NCBI GenBank assembly: GCA_014529385.2
Contig: CM043942.1
Span: 55,801,340-55,865,339 of the forward strand
From: Adiantum capillus-veneris
Lineage: Eukaryota > Streptophyta > Polypodiopsida > Polypodiales > Pteridaceae
Reading direction: 5' to 3'
Length of the DNA: 64,000 nt
Shown here: piece by piece, positions 33,734-43,548 of the stretch
Layout: each line of letters begins with the position of its first letter
Numbering within the stretch: position 1 is the stretch's first letter
Position numbers and translations under genes: made by a program
Notes under the pieces: model-generated
Seen by the model: the letters and a program-made list of their open reading frames with translations, nothing else
Database searches by the model: none
What the model was told of the DNA's origin: nothing

Positions 33734-35026
33734 TCTATGAGCTAATCACCAAGCCCACACTATGCGGTATCGATGCATACACACGCACAAATCTCCCACT
33801 TGCAGAGAACACCGCACGCAAATGCTGAGTGCAACCCGCAATCTCTACCTAGATGGCATAAAACGATACGCATAAAACTCCTGAGAAAATTTCGCCAGAG
33901 TTTCGACGCACAATGTCTATCAACACAAAATAACCATTGTCCTGCAAGCTCAATACAATGAAATCAATGCGCATCAAACTACACTCAACATACATGCATA
34001 AGCTCTGCAAAACTATGGCAAACAATGCTCGAGATCACAAGACTCTCCCACCCAAGAGCAAACCACTGTCTCAAGCAAAGAAAGATACACAACTCCTCAC
34101 TCTTGCCAGAGTGGATACGAAAACACAAAACTGTGTCCAGACTGACAAAACCTGTCAAAGTGAGAGTAAACACTCAATCACAGACTATGGCGAGAATCTG
34201 AGAAAAATCCGACAGAATTTTCTCTGAAAGCTGAGCAAAAAACTCAAGTACAATCTCTACCATAAACCATAACACTACTCAATGTCAATGAGTAGAAATG
34301 CCAAAATGGCTCCACATTTTTATATACAATGGCAATCCGCACTCAACGTACATCAGCGGAGTGACCGCGCATAAGGAAGCGCCAAAACATTTGCAATCCG
34401 GAAACTTGATCAATGCGAAAACAATGCTCTCAAGAGAGCTCACCGGCACTTGAAAGTGCTCGCCAAAATGCATGTATAATGGGCATCAACCATGAGCCAT
34501 AACCATATGCAAACCATCCGCAAAGACCATGAATCCAAGCACAAAATCACTGCCAAAGTATTCTCTAAAACCCAGTGAAAGAGGCTCCACCTGTGTGCTC
34601 CAAAAAACTGCGTCTCTCAGGAGACCGCCTCGGTGGTGTGTAAACGCCTCCGTACTTCGTTGCCCAAGTCTACCAAAAAACCCTCAAGCCACAAGCTTAA
34701 CACAAGCTGCAATTGCATCTTCAACTCAGAATTTATGCACTAAACTTCAAGCATCTCTAGTGCTTCCAAAAGTGCATCAAACTTGCACACAATGCGACAA
34801 CAAAAAATCTGGAATTTCTGTATACAGTCAGTCTGAGCTGAATATCAGCCAAACGGCGAGGAATTTGCAAAAAGTTTCTTCTGCAAAGTTGTAGACCACG
34901 TCGAAGCGGATGGGCAGGAGCAACAAAATTCTCAGATCTGTATTCTACAAGGAGAAAAACGAATCTGAAAACAGTGCTACTGCGCACAGTTTTAGGGCAG
35001 CACCTTCACTTACACGCAATCTTCCA
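33734..35026 (-). other. Leader-like region of Tat-like element I
   Basis: Lies downstream (minus strand) of the primer binding site at 35027-35044. No conserved leader protein of the B or C type was found in it, and no gag follows; copia J gag begins instead at 33733. The join suggests that the two elements were brought together by deletion or nesting. Confidence 0.45.
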
Positions 35027-35044
35027 CACTCCATGGGGGCACCA
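35027..35044 (-). other. Primer binding site of element I
   Basis: Minus strand TGGTGCCCCCATGGAGTG, five bases after an LTR end (CCCCCTCTACA). Its first 11 bases equal the sites of B and C, so it probably uses the same tRNA or a relative. Confidence 0.65.
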
Positions 35045-35049
35045 GAAGA

Positions 35050-35775
35050 TGTAGAGGGGGAATGGGAAACACACATGAAACAAAACACAATGGCCTCTCT
35101 ATAGATCAGGGTATTCAAAACACCCCTATCCTATAAAAGAAACTCCTTTAAAACTTACAACTTACACTAACAGAACCACGTCTACACATTCACCGCTGCT
35201 TTGGGGAGACACACACATCCACACTGACAACAATGAAAAACACAACAAGAGCAAGAGAAGGAGAAAGGGCAAAGGGAAAAATGATATCAAATGGGTGACA
35301 ATGGGCTTGATATCTCTTCAAAAGAACATTTACAACATTTCCAATGACAAAGCTATGACTAGTTTCAAGAAAAAAACCCTCATGGGCTTGACAAGCACAC
35401 ATCTCTATCTAAAAACCCGCATGCATGCTTTAATGGATCCCAAAAAGCCCAAAAATTATTAGAAAACCCCATGTTGTGGAGGTGCTATTACACTTTTAGC
35501 ATTTGCTCTTCCATTGGTCCACTTGGTGGCTCTTTGGCGGCCCAATTTGGCATCTTTTAGAGAGGCCAGTGCCTTTCAACTTCACAAATTTCCCTTTCTC
35601 CCTTTTTAGAGCCAGGAGCACTAGCAATATCGCTAGTGCCCCTTGTGATTCACAAGGTTCCATTCCCCCCCCCCCCCCCCCCCCCCCCCCTCTCTCTCTC
35701 TCTCTCTCACTCTCTCAAGAACTTCCTCCTTGAACTCTCTCTCCCTCACCCAAGCACTAGCGAGATTGCTAGTTT

Positions 35776-35806
<31 letters not shown>

Positions 35807-36050
35807 AGTGTTTTGCTTTCAACCCGTCAAGTGAGAATAGCCTGTAAAGGTGCCACACTGCCACATCATTGTTGCCAAAATGGTCGACCAATGCTTAGGA
35901 GCACTCACCATCAACCAACACCGCTACCGTGCACTCAAAAACCACCCAACACCGCCATGAGTGTCGCACAGGGCCGCAAGCATGGGGGAGGGGGGAGGGG
36001 GGGGGAGAGCTCCACGAGAGCCTCTTTCTTTCCATTTTCTTGATGATGAT
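35050..36050 (-). repeat. 5' LTR end of Tat-like element I (outer limit unknown)
   Basis: The inner end is placed at 35050 by the CTACA tip and the primer binding site. A TATA-like TTTTATAGG lies near 35130 on the minus strand. The partner LTR and outer end were not found, so 36050 is only a guess. The region contains long homopolymer runs. Confidence 0.45.
35619..35806. repeat. C26 and G29 homopolymers flanked by an inverted motif
   Basis: C26 at 35665-35690 is followed by a (TC)n run; G29 lies at 35778-35806. CACTAGCAATATCGCTAGTG at about 35620-35639 and CACTAGCGAGATTGCTAG at about 35755-35772 are related near-palindromes. The two homopolymers can pair with each other across about 87 bases. 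Proline- and glycine-rich readings here are translations of the runs. Confidence 0.85.
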
Positions 36051-38126
36051 AGGGTCTTGCCCCAAGATTTATAACATGCATCCAAGGATATCCCCATCAT
36101 ATATGGGCCTATTCACTGCCACGTGGCCGCACACGGTGGAAGCGACCCTTTGGGGTTAGAAAAATTTCGCAATAACTTTAAAAAATTGTCTTCTTCTTTG
36201 CCAATTGAGTGGCTCACGGTTTTTGGCCCCAAAATCCAATGCACATGCTATAAGATTCCATCGATAGCCCACCACTGTCTCCTCCACCATTCAATGTCTC
36301 TGTGGCCTTGAACAACGCATTCAAAAAATGTGAAAAACCATCCAGCTCTCCACTGTTTCCACCATCCACAAACTTCAATAAGCCATAACTCTATACTTAC
36401 AACTTAGATGGACAACCCATCAATTCTAGCTAGCTCCACACACTACATACTTCTCTTGAGAACTTTGGTAAGCCCAAAAAAGTTCCAGATGGCATGCCTA
36501 CTGAGGCAGTCAAACTGGCACTGACCTAGCCCTTGAAAAAACTTCAACTGGCCATATCTCAAGCATCTCGACTCCAATTGTCAATCTCAAAAGATACACA
36601 TGCTCCATAAACTAAACACTCCAAATATATACACTCACCTTTTCTCTGACCACCCATCTGCACCTATCCATCCCGTAGGAGATCTGCAAGGCACTCCACA
36701 TTCAAATTCCAATAACTTCCACCCTATAGCTCCGATTGAGGAGTAGTCTTAACCGGTTTGTAGAGCAACTTGAGCACTACATCTTACCACATGACTCCAC
36801 CACTTTGAACACCTTGATCTACCAACCTATTTAGCCGATCATGGAGCCTTTATGGCCTAAAAATAAACCTCAAGCATACATTCCAGCAACCACTTGCCTA
36901 CCTAGGACCTCCACACCTACTTTAGAACTCTATCATGCACTTGTAAACATACATAGCATTGTCTGTGCCTGCTCCTAACTTCGACCATGTTTGATTGTAC
37001 CAACGTGTATAAATTCCTACAATATGGGTGTATACCAAAGGACAGGTGACAATCGAGTAAGAAATCTCTCATTCTTAGAAGTCTAAATTTTACTATCATA
37101 GTAGGATCTTTGTATCAACTAGGTGTTGTTGAAGTTTGGAGAAGGTGTGTACAAAATCAAGGCAAGATGCAAGTAATTACTAAAGCACACAACCTAGTAA
37201 AAAGGCTCTCATTCAAAGAGTATACAAATGCAAGGCAAGATGCAAGTAATTACTAAAGCACACACTAGAAGTTTGAGTGGACACTTCTCTACTACAAGAA
37301 AATTCTTCAAGTTGGTTCATGGTGGTAGAGTATGATATCAAATGTTTGAGATTTTTGGAACACATGTGACATTTGTGAGAGAATGTGCAAGCCAACATCA
37401 CTAGACATGACTTTGGAACAAAAAACAACCTATAAATTTGTAGCTGAGGCCATCAATCTGAAAACTCTCAACCCTATGTATGTGTCTAAGAAGCTGTTCA
37501 CCATGCTTCTTGTGATAGCTTTGGACAATAAGTGTCGAATTAACCTAAGCAAACTATTTTATGCTCTAGTGTGGTGTTTAGTGAGCCAAGATAAAATCCC
37601 AACACCTGTTTAAATCCTCGTATGTTTGGCAAGTTTTCTACTAGATGACTTGCAAGCCAGGGCATCCCAAACTTCTGGCACCAAAGCCCAATAGAACATG
37701 AGATCAAACATTGGATCTGGCCAAATTAGAAGGGCAAGAAGACATGTAACATGAACAGAGAGTGGACGAGGCAAGGAGATTTTTAAAATACCACAAAGAA
37801 AAAAAAACTATGAAAAAAATATTGAGAGTAGCTCATCGCGAAAGCAAATAATCCAGAGAAAAGAAGGCACAATGAACCATTAAACTGGTAGGAGGGAAAC
37901 TAGAATGGACGGCCATAGTACCACTATCAAGAAACCCCAAAGACAACCATCGATGTAGGCCAAGAAATAAATGAATCTAAGAACACACAAAATTGAAAAC
38001 TACCACATTGAAACAAAAGTCCACAATCGCCACTACAACAACAATTCAAAGATTACCTTACAGACTTGAGGCCTTACAAAAGCAACACCTAGTGGGATAT
38101 ATTTAGAATTTTTCACTTCCAATGCC
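36051..38126. other. Unclassified intergenic sequence
   Basis: No gene is supported. Short open frames have no recognisable motif. A 60-base stretch containing GGCAAGATGCAAGTAATTACTAAAGCACACA occurs twice (about 37161-37193 and 37231-37264). The right edge, AATGCC, is the left copy of the target duplication of element F. Confidence 0.5.
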
Positions 38127-38353
38127 TGTTACCATATACATGTGGTAGTGATGTGTGTGAACACACTAGGACCGCCGGGGCATTTTTTCCCTCTTTAGGA
38201 GGTTTTTTCCCCCGTGCATTGTATATACGCCCATCACTTTAGGGCCATCTATCTTTCCATTGCACACTAAGTAAAACACTCTCTATTGTGTGCCTTGAGC
38301 TTCCTTCATCTTCTCCAAGCTGTGTGTGTTTCTCTGCAACCCTAATTCCAACA
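38127..38353 (+). repeat. 5' LTR of copia F
   Basis: 227 bp, TGTTACCATATAC...AATTCCAACA, the partner of 42543-42769. TGTATATACGCC near 38219 may serve as a TATA element. It is followed directly by gag sequence rather than by a primer binding site. Confidence 0.92.
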
Positions 38354-39713
38354 AAGCACAGATTGTTTTCTAGAAAAAACAGGACTAGGCAGCGTGTAGT
38401 TGAACAGGCTTTTATTGCTTCTCAAAGAAAGGGTGGTAACAGTAATGCAGTCACTTCTTATGGTTCTACTGCGAGTGGCAAAAATTCTGTTCCTAATTCT
38501 TCTGCCGGCAGCACTTTGTCTGGAAATTCTAGTGATAAGGGCAAAAAGAAGATGCGTTGCCATTATTGTAAATCCAATGATCACTAGATCAAGTTGTGTC
38601 CTAAGTTGAAGGCCAAAGAGGCTAAGAAGAAAGAGGGTGGTTCCACTACAAATGCTGGTTCTAATACAAATGCATCCATTGTTGAGTCTTCTGTGAAAGG
38701 AGACTGTGTTGCTGATGTTGATGCAGAATGGGCTTTTAGCGCAGAGTGCACTTACAATCCTGCTGTCCATGATGCATGCTTGTCAATTGCTGCAGATTCA
38801 CATGTGTGGTATTTCGACAGTGGTGCTACAAAGCACATTACCTCACATCGTGAATTGTTTACCTCTCTCGAGTCTGTCCCTCATGGGAATTTAGTCACTT
38901 GTGCCAACAACGCCTCTTATCCAGTTCAGGGAGTTGGAAAGATTGTGCTTACTGCTGCTAATGGCAGTTCTTTCACACTTGTTGATGCACTTTATGTATC
39001 TGAGATCAAGAAGAATTTCTTGTCTGTATCCACACTTGCTAGACTTGCACTTGTAGTCAAATTTGTGGATGACAAATGTACAGTTCATGATCTCAGTTTT
39101 GGTGATGAAATTGTTGCATCCGGGCTTTTGTGCCGTGGGCTATATAAGCTCACTTTGTATGAAAAGTGTGGACAAAATTTTGCAAATGCTGTTGCAGATT
39201 CAAGGGCTATTTCAGATGCAAAACTTTGGCATGCACGTTTTGGTCATCTGAATTTTGCTAGTTTGCTGCGTTTGCAGAAATCTGATATGGTTGCTTCTTT
39301 GCCACCTCTTGAAGCACCTGTCAAACATGTTTGTGAAGGCTGTATTTTGGGTAAGATGCAGCGTTCTAAATTTCCAAAGGATGGTTTAGTTAGGGACACA
39401 TGCAGGTTGCAGCTTGTGCATAGTGATGTTTGTGGGCCCATGCAAACTCCGTCCTTGGGCAATTACCTGTACTTTGTGACTTTCATTGATGATTACTCCA
39501 AGCATGCATGGGTATTTCCGCTTAAAGCGAAGTCTGAAGTTTTTATGTGCTTCAAACAATTTCTGGCTATGGTGGCTGAAAATGTCTCAGAATGTACTAT
39601 GGGCACCCTCCGTTCCGATCGAGGGGGGGAGTATATGTCTCATGAATTTACATCAATCAGACATTGTTACTTCTTTCTTGAATGGTGACATATTTGAGGA
39701 AGTAATGTCACAG
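38354..39713 (+). pseudogene. Copia F gag end, protease, integrase, joined to a reverse transcriptase piece
   Basis: The order is: Ser/Asn/Gly-rich gag tail; a knuckle CHYCKSNDH-stop-IKLC with TAG at 38587; protease WYFDSGATKHIT near 38810; pre-integrase HARFGH...CEGCILGK; integrase core with HSDVCGP, FIDDYSKHAWVFPL and LRSDRGGEYMSHEF. The integrase then ends. The next bases read HQSDIVTSFLNGDIFEEV, the start of the reverse transcriptase TAFLNGDL block, so integrase C-terminus and reverse transcriptase N-terminus are deleted. From 38594 to about 39650 the frame is open and well kept. Confidence 0.88.
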
Positions 39714-41317
39714 AATCTAATATCTAACCAACCCAAATGATTTTCTCATATTAAATTGATCACTTAATGTGGGAGAATAAACGGGAACAAGTGTTAAGAT
39801 ATAGATATGTGCTTATAGATCTATCTCAACACGGGGCGAATAGTAAAGGGGCCCAAATGGGAGATGGTCTATCAAGAGCAAGGCTAACCAATGGAGCATA
39901 AGACCTTAGGGTTAGCTTCATTGAAGACCTCCAATAATGTGTGAAAAAGTCCTTTGACCTTAGGTAAGCTAGGGTTGAGCTTGAGGTGGGAACCCGGCCC
40001 AAGCTCGAGGTGCTTGACCTGCTTGAGGTGCTTGTCCTGCTTGAGGTGTTTTTCCTGCTTGAGGTGCTTGACTTACTCCATGCTTGAGGTGCTTGACTTG
40101 CCGCTTGATTAAGGTGCTTGAGGTGCCTTGACATGCTTGCCTGAGATGCTTGTGGGAATACCCCCTAGTCCAAGTGCTTTGTCATGCTTGATGACTAAGG
40201 TGCTTGAGCTCCTAAAGTCAAAAAGATCCCTACAAGGAGGGGGGCGAGCCTAAAAGGGGGGGGGATGAGAGAGAACACACACACACACACACAAGGGAAG
40301 CCCCAGCTTGAAGAGGCAGCAAGGACACTTGTCAAGTTCCTCCTTATGTTGCCCTCATGGTGTCCCTGAAGCCTATTGGTTGGCCACCCAAGGGTTCCAA
40401 TGATAATTTAGGATATTTAATTAATTGATTTTTCATTTATCAAGTCCTCTCTCTCAAAGGGGAAAGGGGGACACTTGTCCCAAGGCTACCCCTGTTGCTT
40501 GTAATGGCTCCTGCTTGTGATTGGCTAGGCCTGGAGGGGTCCAATGAGCTTCAAGCATGAGCTACAAGGGGGGGTCGACCCAAGCAATCTAGGGGGGTGC
40601 TTAGGGGGTATACTCACCCACACACACTCTCATTGTGTGCTATGCAAAGTGCAAGATCTCCCTCTCCAAGCAAGTAGAGGTTGAGAGCCTACACCAACAC
40701 TCTTGGCTATGGAGTTCAAATCCAACCAAGAGCCATGCTTCAATGCTTGAGCTTTTCATCTCTTTCTTCTTCATTACTATGCTATTATGTATGCTAGCTC
40801 AAGAGTTATGATAAGTGAGGAACTAGCTCTTTCTCGTATGAAATGTTTCTTCTTCCTCTTCCCTACCCTCATTCCCTGCTAGCTCTCTCCACCTTCGAAG
40901 GTGTTTGAGGTCTTGGGACTGAGGCTTGGTATAGTCAAAGCTTTCTTCAAGTTTAGGTTATGCTATGATGGTGATGCATGAAGCTTTCCATCTTCATTGC
41001 TTCACCTAGGTCACAAGGAACACAAAGAATGTATTGTAACAAGTCTCTCTTTATGGGAGAAATCATAATACAAATGCCTATTGGAGGGGGGACCAGCTCC
41101 ACATAAATCCGGTCCTCAACTGTTGTCATGTTCTCTAAATTCTCTCTCTTGCAAAAGTATTGTCTATGCCAAGTTAACTAATTGCTATGATTATGTTGCT
41201 ATCTTCAATTATGTCTACCCGCTATGCTCACAAAATCATTTCTTGAAAGTATTCTCATTAAATTCCGCTACTCTCAAATTGAATAGGCAAATTCCTTACA
41301 AAGTTTATGTAACGTAG
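39714..41317. mobile_element. Insertion K inside copia F reverse transcriptase
   Basis: Reverse transcriptase coding stops after EEVMSQ at 39713 and resumes at [13 protein letters not shown] from 41318. Similar sequences flank the insert (ATGTCACAG at 39705-39713; ATGTAACGTAG at 41307-41317), perhaps an imperfect target duplication. Inside, a copia-type polypurine tract (AATGTGGGAGAATAAACGGG) is followed by TGTTAAGATATAG at 39792, suggesting an LTR of about 1.2-1.3 kb. No coding domain is recognised. Confidence 0.6.
39990..40155. repeat. Minisatellite in insertion K
   Basis: Imperfect tandem copies of GCTTGAGGTGCTTGACCT-like units of about 18-24 bp, with variable linkers. Non-coding. Confidence 0.7.
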
Positions 41318-42467
41318 CCTCGCGGTTTTGTCATAAAAGGACAAGAGGACAAAGTGTGCAGATGTAAGAAAGCTTTGTATGGGTTGAAGCAATCTCCTCG
41401 TGCTTGGTATGAGAAAGCTGACACTCATTTGGTTAAATGAGGCTTTCGTAACAGTCCAAAAGAAAGCACATTGTATGTAAAGCGTGAGGGTGATGTACTT
41501 CTCATTGTGGTTCTTTATGTTGATGATTTTATGATCACTGGACCAAATGAGAGACATATTGCTGAATTTAAGGCTGATTTGAATGCTACTTTCAAGATGA
41601 AATATTTGGGGCTGTTGCATCATTACTTGGGTATACAGTTTAAGCAGTGTGATGGTGGTATTGCCTTGTGTCTAAAAATTTACATAGAGACATTGCTATG
41701 TAAGTTTGGACTTGAGGAATGCAAACCTATTGCCACTACCATGGAAATAGGTTTGAAGTTGAGTCTACATGATGCTGGCGATCTTGCTGATGTCACTCTT
41801 TTTCAAACTGCTGTTGGCTACCTCATTTATGTATGCAACACGAGGCCGGATATTCAGTTTGCAGTCTCACAGGTCAACAGATTTATGCATAGCCCAGGGT
41901 CTAAGCATTGGCAGACTGTCGAGAGGATTTTCCGCTACCTTAGTGGCACTTTACATCTTGGCTTGTTTTATCCCAAGGGGGGATCATTGCCGCCAGACTT
42001 ACATGCTTTTTCGGACTCAGATTGGTCTAGTTGTTTTGACACGCGAGTGTCCACAAGTGGTTTTTGTTTCATGCTTGGCAGTTCATGTATATCATGGCAA
42101 GAAGCAACCTACTGTGTCCACTTCGAGTTGTGAGGCTCAGTACAGGGCAGTCTTCACAGCTACGATTGAGTGTGTATGGCTTAGACGCCTTATGGCTGAT
42201 TTGGGTGTTGGATAGGACACTGCCAACACTATCTACAATAACAGTCAGAGCGCATTGGCAGTTGCGAGGAACCCAGTTTTTCATGCTCGCACAAAGCACA
42301 TTGAGGTGCATTACCATTATGTCAGGGAGAGGCTCTCAGCAGGAGAGATCAGCTTGGCTTATGTGCCAACACAGGACAACCTTGCAGATCTTTTCACAAA
42401 GGCATTGTATCATGAGAAGCTTGAAGCTTTCCGCAAAGTTTTGGGCTTACTCCCCTTTGTGGACTGA
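41318..42467 (+). pseudogene. Copia F reverse transcriptase C-half and RNase H
   Basis: Contains [14 protein letters not shown], the catalytic LYVDDFMI near 41517, YLGIQFKQ, then YVCNTRPDIQFAVSQVNRFM, SDSDWSS and FMLGSSCISWQ. A TGA lies near 41438. A small deletion near 42096 shifts the frame before KKQPTVSTSSCEAQYRA. RNase H continues in the new frame with NNSQSALAVARNP (after a TAG near 42215), HARTKHIEVHYHYVRE and DNLADLFTKAL, and ends at TGA 42465. Loss of function is certain; the family is clear. Confidence 0.9.
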
Positions 42468-42542
42468 TCCTGTCCTCAGGGCATGGAACTTCCCTTTACT
42501 CATGTGCCAGCTCTCATTCACCGCATCACTCCAGGGGGGATT

Positions 42543-42769
42543 TGTTACCATATCCATGTGGTAGTGATGTGTGTGAACACACTAGGACCGCCAGGGCATT
42601 TTTTCCCTCTTTAGGAGGTTTTTCCCCCCATGCATTGTATATATGCCCATCACTCTAGGGCCATCTATCTTTCCATTGCACACTAAGTAAAACACTCTCT
42701 ATTGTGTGCCTTGAGCTTCCTTCCTCTTCTCCAAGATGTGTGTGTTTCTCTGCAACCCTAATTCCAACA
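42543..42769 (+). repeat. 3' LTR of copia F
   Basis: 227 bp, the partner of 38127-38353, about 8 differences by eye (roughly 3.5 percent). It is followed by target duplication ATGCC. Confidence 0.92.
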
Positions 42770-43127
42770 ATGCCTTTATCCCATCATGCTTAGCTCATAG
42801 CTCAAGTTCCATCAAGTTTCAACTCATCAATACCACACACCAACTACAAATACCATACAATTCCCATGTAGTCAAATATGAAAGTAAGAGCATAAATGTG
42901 GATACCATTACCAATGGATGCATAGCCACAATCCAAACAGGATGGAATAAAATTGTCGATCCAGTGGGCCAAATGATTGGAAGCGTAGGCTAGCAAGGTG
43001 ACTTTTGACATCGGCAACTCAGACAATGGTTGGACTCAAGACACTCAAAATTTAGAACTATAGTGGAATTTTGAATTAATCATACATGACAAGGTTTTGA
43101 TAGTGAGCAAGTACTTAACAGAAAATA

Positions 43128-43548
43128 GAGAAAGCCATCAAAGGACTGGAGCAGCAAACTAAAGAACTGGAAAATTTTTAATCCAATGAGAAGGTTGAGA
43201 AATGGAACCTAGGGAATGATCTGAAAAAATAATAGTCTATGTTAGACCAGAAGCAACCAATTGTTGATAGTTTAAAGGAGGCCCACAATGTAATGAAGTA
43301 GTCCATTTTGGATAATTATATCCACTAGTCTCTGGTAGATATCACAAACTTGGAAGGAAATCTATCCCTCAACCAGACGGACCTACAAGATCTGATTGTA
43401 AACATGAAAGAGGACCTGGAAGATAACGCGACCAAATAAACAAGTGCTTTAGAAAATCAAGCAGCAATGGAGCATCTCCAATTAAGCCAAGATGAAGACA
43501 AAGAGGACGATGATCTGAGTCAGCATTGGATGGTCTTTACTTGTAGGA
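43128..43548 (+). pseudogene. Decayed coiled-coil reading frame
   Basis: One frame of about 140 codons reads as a heptad-like charged protein (EKAIKGLEQQTKELENF, SLKEAHNVMK, LQDLIVNMKEDLEDNATK, ALENQAAMEHLQLSQDEDKE) broken by about six stops in the same frame. The composition is unlike the AT-rich surroundings. The source gene is not recognised; it could be a fragment of a host gene or of a transposon protein. It is too long and regular to dismiss, but it is clearly not functional. Confidence 0.5.

Larger units (their letters stand above)
38127..42769 (+). mobile_element. Ty1/copia retrotransposon F, deleted and interrupted
   Basis: 227-bp LTRs (38127-38353 and 42543-42769, TGTTACC...CCAACA, about 8 differences) are flanked by a perfect 5-bp duplication ATGCC (38122-38126 and 42770-42774). 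Inside, the primer binding site and most of gag are missing and integrase is fused to reverse transcriptase by a deletion. The reverse transcriptase is split by insertion K (39714-41317). The C-terminal RNase H region is well preserved. A purine tract CCAGGGGGGATT precedes the 3' LTR. Confidence 0.93.

Noticed and set aside
35503-36043. Proline- and glycine-rich open frames
   Set aside because: They are produced by the C26, (TC)n and G29 runs; no coding signal outside the runs.
38098-42780. Direct repeats considered as CRISPR or phage attachment sites
   Set aside because: They are LTR pairs with TG...CA ends and 5-bp target duplications around copia genes.
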